DNA from: Phycisphaerae bacterium
GTDB lineage: Bacteria > Planctomycetota > Phycisphaerae > UBA1845 > PWPN01
Length of the DNA stretch: 64,000 nt
NCBI GenBank assembly: GCA_035384605.1
Contig: DAOOIV010000016.1
Location: forward strand, 1-64,000
Direction of reading: 5' to 3'
Shown: positions 52,445-62,099 of the stretch, in pieces
How positions within the stretch are numbered: the first letter of the stretch is position 1
Layout of the letters: the number at the start of each line of letters is the position of its first letter
Notes under the pieces: model-generated
Seen by the model: the letters and a program-made list of their open reading frames with translations, nothing else
What the model was told of the DNA's origin: nothing
Databases searched by the model: none
Made by a program: the position numbers and the translations under genes

Positions 52445-55400
52445 CTATTTCACCAGCACCGTCAGCCCGGCGTCGATGTACTGCCCGCCTTCGGTCTGCC
52501 GGCAGTGAATCGCGATGATGTTCCTGCCGGGACGCAGGGCGGACAGAGCCTCGCGGCCAAGCGGTACGTCCTTGTACTGCGTGACAAAACCCCTTTGCCT
52601 GATGACCTGCTTGCCGTTCACGAACACTTCGCAGTTCTCATCGTGGTAAAGTCGCCATTGGCCGGCAACGATGGTGGCCGGGTCCTCGATCGTCACTTCG
52701 GTCCGCAGCCAGATGTCCTGGCTTGTCCAAGGCGTCCTGATGATCGTGTTGGGCGTACCCTCCTTGCCGAAGCCGCTCCTGCCGGTCTTCCATTGCCGGT
52801 CATCGAAATCCGGCTGGTTCCACCTGTCGTCCGGCCTGTCGGTGGTCCATCGCCAGGTATGACCGCCGCCCTCGGCCGTCGGCAGCAGCGATTTCGCCCG
52901 ATCGGCGAACCGGTTGACTGCCGCCGTGGAACGAGCGGTGAACGAAGCTGGCGGCTGTGGCATCTCGTCTCTGGAATAGACGACAAGCGTCGGCATGACC
53001 GGATAACACCCAAGCGCGTCGCCGAAAATCGCCAGGCCGCCCTTGTTCTTTGCGTCGGCCGGAACCTCGAAGCGAATGGTCAGGACACCGTCCTTGGCGG
53101 CGTCGAAGATCCGCTTGACTATTGATTCGTCCTGAACATTCGCCGTTACCAGGAACCCGTATGAGCCGGGGTGGTACTGCCGATGATGCGACAAAACTCC
53201 ACGTGCGTCGGCCGGATCGTCAGGTAACGTTTCACGATGGATCTCCACGCCGTTGATGCTGATCCGCAGATCGCTCGGCCACTTTTTCACATCGGTCTGC
53301 GGGTAGTCAATGTCTTTCTTGCGCTCCGGCCAGTCCAGCTTCTCGTCCCCGGCCTTGGCCGAGACCTCGGCCGTCAGATCGAGACCAACCAGGCCGTCCG
53401 GGCTTTTAATCCCTGTATCGATCTGGTACTCGATGTAACCGCTCCACCGAATGCACGCCTTGTCAGCGCTCACTGCCACCGGCATCGTGGTCGGGTCTTC
53501 CTCCCACTGCCAGGCTGAAAAGTCACCTGGCCGGAAACGCAGGAAGCATGCCTTGCCCACAACCTCCGCCGCCGGAGCGCTCCGCCGCACCAGCAAATTG
53601 ACGTAGTTGCGGGCCAAAATGTCGTCGCCGTCCACCAGTTCGACCAGCAGGGCCCCAACGACCGGCCCCACCCCCCATTCCGCAGAGACGTTGATCGCCG
53701 GTTGATCGACGACCTCGTACGGCTTCCAGATGGCCGGCTGTGTCTTCCGCTCCTGACCCTCCCACTTCACGCCGTCCCGATCGATCCAATCCACTCGCCG
53801 GCGAAGGGTCAGTGCCTTGGCCTGTTTGTCGGACCAGTGGCTGATCTTGATCGGGATCTCGCGGGGCTGACCATCCTTCAGTTCGATCACCGGCGGGGCG
53901 TCAATCACCACAAAGTCCGGGCTGTTGATATCCGCCAGCGAGAATCCGGGGAACCAGAAATCGTAGCCGTACTCCTTGGGCGACCGGTCGTAATTGACGT
54001 AGCCGTTGTGCTCCCACTCGATGTCCGACAGCTCGGTGTAGATGTAGCCGCAGATCTTGTCGTGCTTGCGCAGCTCGTTGGTCAGGTATTTGAAGCACCA
54101 GGAAATGTCCTGGTCGCCGTGACCGGCGCTGATCCCGCCGTACTCGCTGTTCATCAGCGGAGCGTCCGCCTGCCTGCGCCCACCGATGTAGTTGAACGTC
54201 GAGCCCGGATAAGTCTTGTCCACGACCTCCTGAATATGCTTCTTCGCCTGCTCGTAGTCATTGATGTAGAAGTGCCACGAGTTGATGTCGGTCACCACGT
54301 GGTCGTACTTGCAGGGCGAGTTGTCCTCGACCAACCGCGTGGGGTCCAGCAACTTGGTCAGCTTGTATATGTTCTCGACCCACTGCTGGCGTTCCTCGCT
54401 ATATGGACCGGGATTGTCCAGGCCCCAGGTCTCGTTGAAATCCACCCACGCGAAGATGGCCGGGTGATTGAAATCGCGGGCCACCGCTCCGTGCAGCATC
54501 TCTTCGTACCACTTGCGGGCCTGCCCCGTGTTGTTCCAGAAGTTCGGCATGTCCTGCATGATCATCACGCCGAGCTTGTCGGCCCAGTACAGCTCGCGCG
54601 GCACCGGGGTTTTGATGTGAATGCGCAGGAAGTTGATGCCGATCTTCTTACAGAGCTCGTAGTCGCTGCGCATCACCGCGTCGTTCGGATATTGATAGAT
54701 CCCATCCGGATGGAACGACTGGTGCAGCGCCCCGCGGAGGTAGATGGGCTTGCCGTTCAGGCAAACGTACTGATAGTCGCGACCGGGGGCAGGGCCGACG
54801 GAGATGTCGCGCAAAGCGAAGTAGCTCTCGACCCGATCCTTACTCCTGGACGCCAGCTCGGAAGAGATCTCAACGGCAACCGGGTAGATGTGTGGACTGT
54901 CAGGGCTCCACAGCCGCGGCTCTTTGACCCTGATCTTCGCCGATCGCGGTTCTCCGGAGGTGTCGCCGCCGCTTGCCGAAAGGCTGACTGCTACCGTGTC
55001 GAATGAATTGTCAGGGCTCGTGACGAGCAGACTGTTGATGCCGCTTCCGATGCATGAGACTGCAAATCTGACCTCGCCGGTCTTGATATCGGGGTAGGCC
55101 TTGATCCAGTTGATGTATCTTGAGGGCCGCGGCTCGACGTAGACCGTCTGCCATATCCCGCTGGTTCGGGTGTACCAGCCGATCTGCTTGCCGGTCGGTT
55201 GCTGGTCGTCGGTGACATCTTTGGCGCGGATGACGATCGCCACCTTCTCGCCGGGCTTGGCGAACTGCGAAAGGTTCACCTCGAACGGCAGATAGCCGCC
55301 GACGTGCTCGGCGGCCGGCTGGCCGTTGACCCACACCCTCGCTTCCCAGTCGCACGCCCCGACGATCAACCAGGCATCCTTGCCCTTCCAGCCTTCGCCA

Positions 55401-55714
55401 TCGGGCAGCGCGATCTCGCGCGAGTACCAGGCTACGCCCTTGTAGTCCTTGTCGCCGATCCCGCTCAGCTTACTCTCCCACGGAAACGGCACAGTGATTT
55501 TCCTGGAAAAAGCATGCTGGACTGGAACAAACCACTGCTCCTTTTCACCCACATCCTGCGGATCAAAGTCGAAGTCCCACTGGCCGTTAAGGTTGACCCA
55601 CGGGCTCCGCTGAAAGTCCGGTCGCGGGTGCTCGGGCCACGGGATGTCGGCGGCGAAGGCGGTTATGCTGAATAGTCCTGTGACGATGATGGTGTTTGGA
55701 ATTGCGTTTCTCAT
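52445..55714 (-). CDS. Glycoside hydrolase family 2 enzyme, secreted
   Basis: The 1089-residue protein has a signal peptide (MRNAIPNTIIVTGLFSITAFA). The GH2 sugar-binding domain follows with WVNLNGQWDFDFDP, YSREIALP and WVNGQPAAEHVGGYLPFEV. An Ig-like domain precedes the TIM barrel, which has ELCKKIGINFLRIHIKTPVPRELYWADKLGVMIMQDMPNFW. The acid/base Glu lies in DFNETWGL (near residue 427) and the nucleophile in NSEYGGISAG (near residue 522). Extra C-terminal beta domains end in a segment with LYHDENCEVFVNGKQVI. It may be a galactosidase, mannosidase or glucuronidase; the substrate cannot be fixed. Confidence 0.93.
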   Translation of the reverse strand: MRNAIPNTIIVTGLFSITAFAADIPWPEHPRPDFQRSPWVNLNGQWDFDFDPQDVGEKEQWFVPVQHAFSRKITVPFPWESKLSGIGDKDYKGVAWYSREIALPDGEGWKGKDAWLIVGACDWEARVWVNGQPAAEHVGGYLPFEVNLSQFAKPGEKVAIVIRAKDVTDDQQPTGKQIGWYTRTSGIWQTVYVEPRPSRYINWIKAYPDIKTGEVRFAVSCIGSGINSLLVTSPDNSFDTVAVSLSASGGDTSGEPRSAKIRVKEPRLWSPDSPHIYPVAVEISSELASRSKDRVESYFALRDISVGPAPGRDYQYVCLNGKPIYLRGALHQSFHPDGIYQYPNDAVMRSDYELCKKIGINFLRIHIKTPVPRELYWADKLGVMIMQDMPNFWNNTGQARKWYEEMLHGAVARDFNHPAIFAWVDFNETWGLDNPGPYSEERQQWVENIYKLTKLLDPTRLVEDNSPCKYDHVVTDINSWHFYINDYEQAKKHIQEVVDKTYPGSTFNYIGGRRQADAPLMNSEYGGISAGHGDQDISWCFKYLTNELRKHDKICGYIYTELSDIEWEHNGYVNYDRSPKEYGYDFWFPGFSLADINSPDFVVIDAPPVIELKDGQPREIPIKISHWSDKQAKALTLRRRVDWIDRDGVKWEGQERKTQPAIWKPYEVVDQPAINVSAEWGVGPVVGALLVELVDGDDILARNYVNLLVRRSAPAAEVVGKACFLRFRPGDFSAWQWEEDPTTMPVAVSADKACIRWSGYIEYQIDTGIKSPDGLVGLDLTAEVSAKAGDEKLDWPERKKDIDYPQTDVKKWPSDLRISINGVEIHRETLPDDPADARGVLSHHRQYHPGSYGFLVTANVQDESIVKRIFDAAKDGVLTIRFEVPADAKNKGGLAIFGDALGCYPVMPTLVVYSRDEMPQPPASFTARSTAAVNRFADRAKSLLPTAEGGGHTWRWTTDRPDDRWNQPDFDDRQWKTGRSGFGKEGTPNTIIRTPWTSQDIWLRTEVTIEDPATIVAGQWRLYHDENCEVFVNGKQVIRQRGFVTQYKDVPLGREALSALRPGRNIIAIHCRQTEGGQYIDAGLTVLVK

Positions 55715-55796
55715 GTCGCCAGAATGTAACGCACGAGAAAGCCTTTCGCCAGCGGGCAGACCCGGGTACCATTTCGGTGCGATCCCGGGCCCGCTG

Positions 55797-55918
55797 GGGA
55801 GGCCTGGAAATGACGAATGACGAAACCAGAATGACGAACAAAGCCAATAGAAGTGGTCAGTGCTCAGTTGTCAGTAACCGGTTTCTTCAAAGCCCCCGAG
55901 ACTGAAAACTGATGACTG
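55797..55918. repeat. AATGACGAA and CAGTTGTCAGT word arrays
   Basis: Two array types follow each other: GGAAATGACGAATGACG, AAACCAGAATGACGAAC, then GGTCAGTGCTCAGTTGTCAG and CTGAAAACTGATGACTGACA. The first resembles the array at 25540-25745. They lie between the GH2 gene and the first Gfo/Idh/MocA gene. Confidence 0.75.
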
Positions 55919-56002
55919 ACAACTCGATTCCGACATTCGGGTTTTGTCCCCGGCTCGTCGCGTGCCCCAAAGCATCGCACGCTTGCGTTATGGAGAGATC
56001 TC

Positions 56003-57028
56003 ATGATTCGCGTAGGCCTGATCGGCGCCGGTTTCATCGGACGCAACCACTTCAACCAGTACGAGAAGATGCCCGAACGGGTGACTCTCATCATCTGCGA
56101 CAAGGAGCCCGATCGCCGCGAAGGCGACTGGTCGAAGGTCGGCGGCAATATCGCCGACTCCAAGGGCAGTAAGCGGGACGTGAGCCATCTGCAGCGATAT
56201 TCCGACTGGAAGCAGTTGATCGCCGACCCGAACGTCGACGCCGTGGACATCTGCGTTCCGACGCCGCTGCACAAGGAAATCACCTTGGCCGCCCTGCTGT
56301 CAGGCAAGCACGTCCTGTGTGAAAAACCCATGGCACTGACGGTTGAAGACTGCGATACCATGCTGGCCGCCGCCGCTAAGTCGAAGGCCAGGTTCATGGT
56401 CGCCCAGGTGATCCGCTTCTGGCCGGAATACCGCTTCCTTCGGCAGATTGTCGAGAACCGCCGGTACGGCCAACTGAAGGCTCTGCACCTCCGCCGCCAG
56501 GCCGCCACCCCGGGCTACACCTTGAACAACTGGGTGCTCAATCCGAAACTCTCGGGCGGGGCCGTCCTCGACCTGCACGTGCACGACGTGGATTTCGTCC
56601 TCGGGCTTCTGGGCAAGCCGAAAGCCGTCTGCGCCCAAGGTCACATCAAACCCAACGGCAGTTGCGACCGCATCCATGCCCAGTGGTACTACGATGCGGT
56701 CCCCCTGGTTCAATTGGAGGGCTGGTGGGACATGCCGGGAAACTTCCCCTTCAACATGGGCTTCACCGCCGTCTTCGAAAACGGCGGCGTCCACTGGGAC
56801 ATGAACACCGGCAAACCGCTGGCCGTTTATGAGAACGGCAAGGACCCCTACACGCCGGAGATCCCCACAGAAGACGGCTACTATGCCGAGATTGACTACT
56901 TCCTCAGTTGCATCGAGCAGAACCGGGACCCGAAGCTGACCACGCCGAAAGAAAGCCGCGACGCCGTGGCCCTGGCGCTGGCCGAACAGCAAAGTGCGGA
57001 AACAGCTCGACAGGTCGAGATTACCTGA
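56003..57028 (+). CDS. Gfo/Idh/MocA family oxidoreductase 1
   Basis: These NAD(P)-dependent enzymes act on sugars and sugar derivatives. In this 341-residue protein the amino end IRVGLIGAGFIGRNHFNQY is the Rossmann site, VDICVPTPLHKEITLAALLSGKHVLCEKPMAL carries the EKP motif, and LSGGAVLDLHVHDVDFVLGLLG is the usual substrate-side segment. ATG 56003 follows GGAGAGATCTC. It lies beside a second member and near a GH2 enzyme, which suggests oxidation of a released sugar. Confidence 0.95.
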   Translation: MIRVGLIGAGFIGRNHFNQYEKMPERVTLIICDKEPDRREGDWSKVGGNIADSKGSKRDVSHLQRYSDWKQLIADPNVDAVDICVPTPLHKEITLAALLSGKHVLCEKPMALTVEDCDTMLAAAAKSKARFMVAQVIRFWPEYRFLRQIVENRRYGQLKALHLRRQAATPGYTLNNWVLNPKLSGGAVLDLHVHDVDFVLGLLGKPKAVCAQGHIKPNGSCDRIHAQWYYDAVPLVQLEGWWDMPGNFPFNMGFTAVFENGGVHWDMNTGKPLAVYENGKDPYTPEIPTEDGYYAEIDYFLSCIEQNRDPKLTTPKESRDAVALALAEQQSAETARQVEIT

Positions 57029-57064
57029 AGCCAGTCTCATCAACATGCTCTGTGGAGAGGTCAA

Positions 57065-58162
57065 ATGAACAAGGTCAAGGTCGGTATCATCGGCTCGGGT
57101 TTTGTTGCAGATCTGCATGCGGCGGCTTTCAAGATGATCCCTGAAGGCGAAGTCGTCGCCGTGGCGTCGCCCTCCCCCGGCAAGGCGAAAAAGTTCGCCG
57201 AGGAGCGGGGCATACCGAAAGCCTTCCACGACTATCATGACCTGCTGGCTGTGAAAGATATCGAGATGGTCAATCTGTGCGTTCCCAACGACCTGCATGC
57301 CGAGGTCGCGGTCGCCGCGGCCAAGGCCGGCAAGCACGTCGTCTGCGAGAAACCGCTCTGTCGCACCCTCGATGAGGCCGACGGAATGATCGCCGCGTGC
57401 CGCGATGCGGGTGTTCTGCTCATGTACGCCGAGGAACTGTGCTTTGCGCCCAAGTATGTGCGAGCCAAGACCTTGGTCGACGAGGGCGCCTTGGGCAAGG
57501 CGTTCCTGGTCAAGCAGAGCGAAGAGCATTTCGGTCCGCACATGCCGTGGTTCTGGGATGTGAATCGCTCGGGTGGCGGCGTGCTGCTGGACATGGGCTG
57601 CCACAGCATCGAATTCGCCCGCTGGGTATTCGGCAAGCCGGCCGTCAAGAGCGTCTACGCTCAAATGGGCACATACGTGCACGCCGACAAGACCAGGGGC
57701 GAAGACCACAGCCTCTGCATCGTCGAGTACGAAGGCGGCCGCGTTGGCTTGGCTGAGAACAGTTGGGCCAAGCAAGGGGGCGTCGACGATCGATGCGAGA
57801 TCTACGGCTCAGGTGGCTTCACGCGAGCCGACCTGCTCCGCGGCAGCGCCCTGCTGACCTATAGCCAGCCGGGTTATGGGTATGCCGTCGAGAAGGCCGC
57901 TACCACCAAAGGGTACACCTTCACCATGTTCGAGGAAATCTGGAACTACGGCTTCCCGCAGGAAATGGCTCACTTTTGCCGATGCGTTCGCGGACTGGAA
58001 AAACCCATCGAAACGGGCGAGGACGGACGCGAGGTGCTCAAAATCATCCTGGCAGCCTACCACTCCGCTGGCACTGGCCGGCGAATTGAATGGCCATACC
58101 AGCCCCCCAAAACAGACAAGCCCATAGACCTGTGGCGACAGATCGACACCCCAAAACCATAA
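57065..58162 (+). CDS. Gfo/Idh/MocA family oxidoreductase 2
   Basis: The 365-residue protein has KVGIIGSGFVADLHAAAFK, CVPNDLHAEVAVAAAKAGKHVVCEKPLCRTLDEA and SGGGVLLDMGCHSIEFARWVFG. It is a distant relative of the preceding gene, 36 bases downstream, with a GGAGAGGTC ribosome site. The pair may catalyse successive oxidation and reduction steps on one sugar, as known for several planctomycete and Bacteroidetes pathways. Confidence 0.95.
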   Translation: MNKVKVGIIGSGFVADLHAAAFKMIPEGEVVAVASPSPGKAKKFAEERGIPKAFHDYHDLLAVKDIEMVNLCVPNDLHAEVAVAAAKAGKHVVCEKPLCRTLDEADGMIAACRDAGVLLMYAEELCFAPKYVRAKTLVDEGALGKAFLVKQSEEHFGPHMPWFWDVNRSGGGVLLDMGCHSIEFARWVFGKPAVKSVYAQMGTYVHADKTRGEDHSLCIVEYEGGRVGLAENSWAKQGGVDDRCEIYGSGGFTRADLLRGSALLTYSQPGYGYAVEKAATTKGYTFTMFEEIWNYGFPQEMAHFCRCVRGLEKPIETGEDGREVLKIILAAYHSAGTGRRIEWPYQPPKTDKPIDLWRQIDTPKP

Positions 58163-58255
58163 GTGCTGCAAAGGAAAGGCCTTACGGCTTGACGGTACGT
58201 GAGGGCATATTCTGCCCGTCCGGAACCTCAGTCCGCCAACCAGATGAGGTGAATC

Positions 58256-58486
58256 TTACGCTTCAGCGTCCGACGGCTTAAAACCGTCCACCTGAAGCCC
58301 CACCTGCTTCACCGCACTGATCAGTTGTTCAACCTTGGCCTGCTCGTCGTGTTCGACGCAGGCGCTGCGAGACTGCACGTCAATCGCCACCCCCGTCACG
58401 CCCTTCGTGGCCTTCAAACTGCGGGCAACGTTCGACGCCGACCTCTTATTATGCAGCCCTCGAATAGTCAGAATTGTTCTGGTCAC
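58256..58486 (-). CDS. HMA-like ferredoxin-fold protein without the CxxC site
   Basis: The 76-residue protein follows the heavy-metal-associated domain plan: strand TILTIRG, helix SASNVARSLKAT, strand GVTGVAIDVQSRSACVEH, helix AKVEQLISAVKQVG, strand LQVDGF. The metal loop, normally GMxCxxC, reads GLHNKRSAS and has no cysteine. The GTG at 58486 has GGAG eight bases upstream; the longer frame (to 58804) does not look coding. It stands alone facing the symporter. It may be a non-metal-binding protein-interaction module. Confidence 0.75.
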   Translation of the reverse strand: MTRTILTIRGLHNKRSASNVARSLKATKGVTGVAIDVQSRSACVEHDEQAKVEQLISAVKQVGLQVDGFKPSDAEA

Positions 58487-59113
58487 AAATGCAACTCCGT
58501 CATCATTCCTTTCTGTGGCATGGGAAAGGCCATCATCCGGAAGGCTTGCCCTGTCCCCTGCCACTTGAAAATCGACCAAAGCCTGAGGCTGCCGCGGTTC
58601 CACGGCAACCAGGAACCGGCGCCCTCGTCGGGCTCGGCTTCCACTGCCTCGCCGTCGGTCCCACCAAAGCAGACGCTTATCAGCATCGAATTGGCCATCT
58701 CCCTTGTCAAGGTGGCGTGCCGACGTTGCACCCGCCCCTTGAATCGGCCGCTTCGCGGGCTTGCCGGTCTCGGATTCTCTATTGTCGGTCCGCCGAACGG
58801 CCAACCTTCACACAATCTATAAGCCATTGATAAAGCTAATCTTACGCAAGAATCGATGCCCTGTCGTGCCCTCGCTGCACAACACCGCACGGCACTGCGG
58901 TTCCAGAAAACCGGCCCGCCGTCCCATCAATCGATGGCAACCGGGTCGATTCGATCCAAGGTCCGATGTCTAACCCCGTTACGAGCCCACGCTTGCCCTC
59001 GCCAAGGCCCGCAAGACTCGCCGGGATTCCCCGCAGGCTGGCAAGACGAACAACAACAGGTACACTTGCCCGACCTTCGCAAGCTCGATGTCCAAGCGAA
59101 ACGAGGAACACTC
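58487..59113. other. Gene-free divergent stretch before the symporter
   Basis: Several frames stay open because of GC content but none shows a domain. No clear promoter hexamer pair or array was found. The symporter's ribosome site (GAGGAA) lies within the last 15 bases. Confidence 0.45.
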
Positions 59114-60988
59114 ATGTCGGCTGTCGATCTGGCGATTCTCATTGCCTACATCGGTGCTGTTGTGACCATCGGCTTCTGGGTGAAGCGCCGAGCCTCCAAA
59201 GGCCTGGAATCTTACTTCCTCGGCGGAAGGGAACTGCCGTGGTGGATGATCGCCATGAGCGGCTCTTCCAGCTACTTCGACATCACGGGCACGATGTGGA
59301 TTGTCTCCATGTTCGTAGCCTATGGTTTCAACGGCTTCTGGATCCAGTGGATGTGGGGCTTCCTGATCGCCGCGTTCTATCTGGCGTACATGGGCAAGTG
59401 GATCCGTCGTAGCGGCGTGATCACGGGGTCCGAGTGGATGGTCTATCGATTCGGGCCGACGCGAAGCGGTGACACCGCCCGGCTGGCCTACACGACCTTT
59501 GCCGTGCTGACCCTGACAACCTTCATCGGCTACACGGCCGTGGGCATGGGCAAGTTCGGCGGTCAGTTCCTCCCCATCAGGGAATGGGTGCCCATCCTGG
59601 CCGACTGGACACCACGCAACATCGACCGCCTGTGCGCCGTGCTCATCATCAGCCTGACGGGCGCGTACGTGGTCGTCGGCGGCTTCACCGGCTTGACCAT
59701 CGTCGACTTCGTGCAAACGATCGTACTGACCACCGGCGCCGCCATGATCGCCGTACTCGGCTTTGCGACGTTCGACGAACAACCGGTCGCCGCAGCCCTG
59801 GCCAAGCTCGCAGAGGGCACAAACCGCATCGTTCAAGTCAACCCCGTACAGTGGTACTCGCTTCTACCACCGTGGCAAATCGAGAACCAGGCCGACCAAT
59901 ACGCTTTGTTCGGGGCTGTGGTCATCGCCTTCCTGATGAAGGGGCTGCTGCTGGGCCTGAGCGGGCCCGAGCAGCTCTACGACTTCCAGAAATTCCTTGC
60001 GACTCGCAACACGCGCGAGGCGTCGCTGGCCGGCATGCTCTGGGGAATCTGTCACACCGTCCGGTTCCCCATGGCCATGGCCATCACCATCATCGGGCTC
60101 GTGGCGGTGGCAGGGTCTACCGAGACCGGCTTCGACGCCGAAAAGGTGCTGCCCTATGTAATCGCTCATAAGCTTCCGCCGGTACTCAAAGGGCTTGCCC
60201 TGGCTGCGCTGATCGCAGCCTTCATGGCAACGTTCGGAGCAATGGTCAACGGATCGGCCTCTTATCTGATCCGCGACATCTACCAGCGTTATGTCAATCC
60301 GTCCGCATCAACCCGGCATTACGTCCGCGCCAGCTACCTGGCAAGCATCCTGATGATCTTGATCGGCATCGCGATCTCGCTCGTGAGCAGTTCGATCGCA
60401 ACAATGATCACCTGGATTCTCGGATTCCTCGGCTCGGCTGTCCTGGTTCCCAACGTCCTGCGATGGTATTGGTGGCGAATAAGCGGATACGGGTTTGCCG
60501 CCGGGATGTGGACGGGCATGGTATTCTCGCTGATCCAAACCTTCCTCGACGAGCCGATTGCCGGATACATGGGGTGGGGCCGGTCCGTACCGGTATACTA
60601 CGTCATTCCGGTGCTCGCGTCGGTCTCCGCGGCGGCATGCATTATCGTGACACTGCTGACCAGGCCGCCCGACATGAACACGCTGGCTCACTTCTACCGT
60701 ACGACGAAGCCCGCCGGACGCTGGGGCCCGGTCGTCGAATACATCCGCCGGACAAACCCCGAGTTTCGTAAGGAGCCCTTCCTCCCCGACATCGCCGCAC
60801 TGGTCGTCGGCCTGTTCTGGCTCGGAGCCATGTACGTCGGGCCGAGTTACCTGGTGGCTCATCAATGGCTGCCGGCCGGCATCTGCGCGCTCATGGTCGC
60901 GGTCGGTTCGGTAGTTCTCGCCGCAAGCTGGTACCGCCGACTGGAATCCGGTGAACCCCGACCGGCCTCCCCCAAGGCAATCCCATGA
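59114..60988 (+). CDS. Sodium/solute symporter, SSS family
   Basis: The 624-residue protein has about 14 membrane helices. The beginning, AILIAYIGAVVTIGFWVKRRASKGLESYFLGGRELPWWMIAMSGSSSYFDITGT, with YFLGGR and the early S-S-x-x-x-x-T sodium site region, is typical of SSS transporters. ALAALIAAFMATFGAMVNGSASYLIRDIYQRY is the other family hallmark. The ATG at 59114 begins this; a longer frame (to 58856) is rejected. Its place beside GH2 and Gfo/Idh/MocA genes suggests sugar or sugar-acid uptake. Confidence 0.94.
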   Translation: MSAVDLAILIAYIGAVVTIGFWVKRRASKGLESYFLGGRELPWWMIAMSGSSSYFDITGTMWIVSMFVAYGFNGFWIQWMWGFLIAAFYLAYMGKWIRRSGVITGSEWMVYRFGPTRSGDTARLAYTTFAVLTLTTFIGYTAVGMGKFGGQFLPIREWVPILADWTPRNIDRLCAVLIISLTGAYVVVGGFTGLTIVDFVQTIVLTTGAAMIAVLGFATFDEQPVAAALAKLAEGTNRIVQVNPVQWYSLLPPWQIENQADQYALFGAVVIAFLMKGLLLGLSGPEQLYDFQKFLATRNTREASLAGMLWGICHTVRFPMAMAITIIGLVAVAGSTETGFDAEKVLPYVIAHKLPPVLKGLALAALIAAFMATFGAMVNGSASYLIRDIYQRYVNPSASTRHYVRASYLASILMILIGIAISLVSSSIATMITWILGFLGSAVLVPNVLRWYWWRISGYGFAAGMWTGMVFSLIQTFLDEPIAGYMGWGRSVPVYYVIPVLASVSAAACIIVTLLTRPPDMNTLAHFYRTTKPAGRWGPVVEYIRRTNPEFRKEPFLPDIAALVVGLFWLGAMYVGPSYLVAHQWLPAGICALMVAVGSVVLAASWYRRLESGEPRPASPKAIP

Positions 60989-61025
60989 CCGCTATCGACC
61001 GCACGTTTTCGGAGAACGCACCGTC

Positions 61026-62021
61026 ATGTCGAAACAATGGACGAACGAACAAATCCTCGATCTCGCACGCGCATACCAGCCGGCCTGTGTGATCGCGGCG
61101 GCGGCCGACCTCGACCTGTTCACCGTCATCGCCGACCAGGAGATGGCTGCCGACACGCTTGCCGGCCGACTCCAGGTCGATACCCGCGCATTGACCGTGC
61201 TGCTGGATGCGCTGGCCTCCATCGGGCTCCTGAACAAACGTCACGGAAAGTACCGCACGCCGGCCGAGGTCTCCGCCGCCCTGTCGCAGGACGGCCCACG
61301 ATCGGTCCTGCCGATGGTCCAGCACACCGCTAATTGCATGCGCAGATGGGCGCATCTCGCCCGCGTCGTCAAGACCGGCCGTCCCGCCGAGCGAACACCC
61401 AGCATCCGGGGCGAAGCAGCGGACCAGGCCGCGTTCATCGGAGCAATGCATGTCGTTTCCGAACCGGTTGCCGACCGGGTCGTCTCGGACATCCATCCTC
61501 CCCCGTTTAAGCACCTGCTCGACATCGGCGGGGCGTCGGGAACCTGGACCATGGCCTTCCTGCGACTCGACCCCCAAGCCACCGCCACGATCTTCGACCT
61601 TCCCGAGGTGATTCCCATGGCCGAGCAGCGGCTCCGCGAGGCCGGCTTCGCCGAGCGCGTCAGGCTCGCCCCCGGCGACTTCTACGTCGACAAGCTCCCC
61701 GCCGGCGCCGACCTTGTCTGGCTCAGTGCCATCGCCCATCAGAACTCGCGGAGGCAAAACCGCGAACTGTTTGCCGGGATTCACGACGCCCTGATCCCGG
61801 GCGGAACGCTCCTCCTGCGAGACGTGGTCATGAACGACGACCACACCGCCCCGCCGGGCGGGGCAATGTTCGCCGTCAACATGCTGGTCAACACCGAAGG
61901 CGGGGGCACGTACTCGTTGAGCGAGTACCGCCAAGACCTCGAAGCCTCCGGATTCAAAGACGTCCGTCTGCTCCGTGAAGACCCGTGGATGAATTCAGTC
62001 ATCCGGGCCTCCCGAAACTGA
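61026..62021 (+). CDS. SAM-dependent O-methyltransferase-like protein
   Basis: The 331-residue protein has an amino-terminal winged-helix dimerisation domain (ACVIAAAADLDLFTVIADQEMAADTLAGRLQVDTRALTVLLDALASIGLL). The methyltransferase domain follows with LLDIGGASGTWTMAFLRLDPQATATIFDLPEVI (motif I and the acidic end of strand 2), then VRLAPGDFYVDKLP, and ALIPGGTLLLRDVVMNDD. This is the plan of family 2 O-methyltransferases. The usual catalytic His is not clearly present (AIAHQNSRRQN), so the substrate is unknown. It starts 37 bases after the symporter. Confidence 0.9.
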   Translation: MSKQWTNEQILDLARAYQPACVIAAAADLDLFTVIADQEMAADTLAGRLQVDTRALTVLLDALASIGLLNKRHGKYRTPAEVSAALSQDGPRSVLPMVQHTANCMRRWAHLARVVKTGRPAERTPSIRGEAADQAAFIGAMHVVSEPVADRVVSDIHPPPFKHLLDIGGASGTWTMAFLRLDPQATATIFDLPEVIPMAEQRLREAGFAERVRLAPGDFYVDKLPAGADLVWLSAIAHQNSRRQNRELFAGIHDALIPGGTLLLRDVVMNDDHTAPPGGAMFAVNMLVNTEGGGTYSLSEYRQDLEASGFKDVRLLREDPWMNSVIRASRN

Positions 62022-62099
62022 TCTGGACGACGAGCATGCCATCGGTACATTGTTCAGCATCGCAATCGGCTGTCCGTGCCCAGGAGGAGGTACACAACA

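Noticed and set aside
53702..55006. 434-codon plus-strand frame inside the GH2 gene
   Set aside because: Antisense shadow; the GH2 catalytic motifs on the other strand are clear.
58325..58822. Plus-strand frame of 165 codons in the symporter spacer
   Set aside because: No domain and no ribosome site; it overlaps the HMA-like gene in antisense.
58856..59113. Long amino-terminal extension of the symporter
   Set aside because: The first 86 codons lack any symporter feature; the family start and a ribosome site are at 59114.
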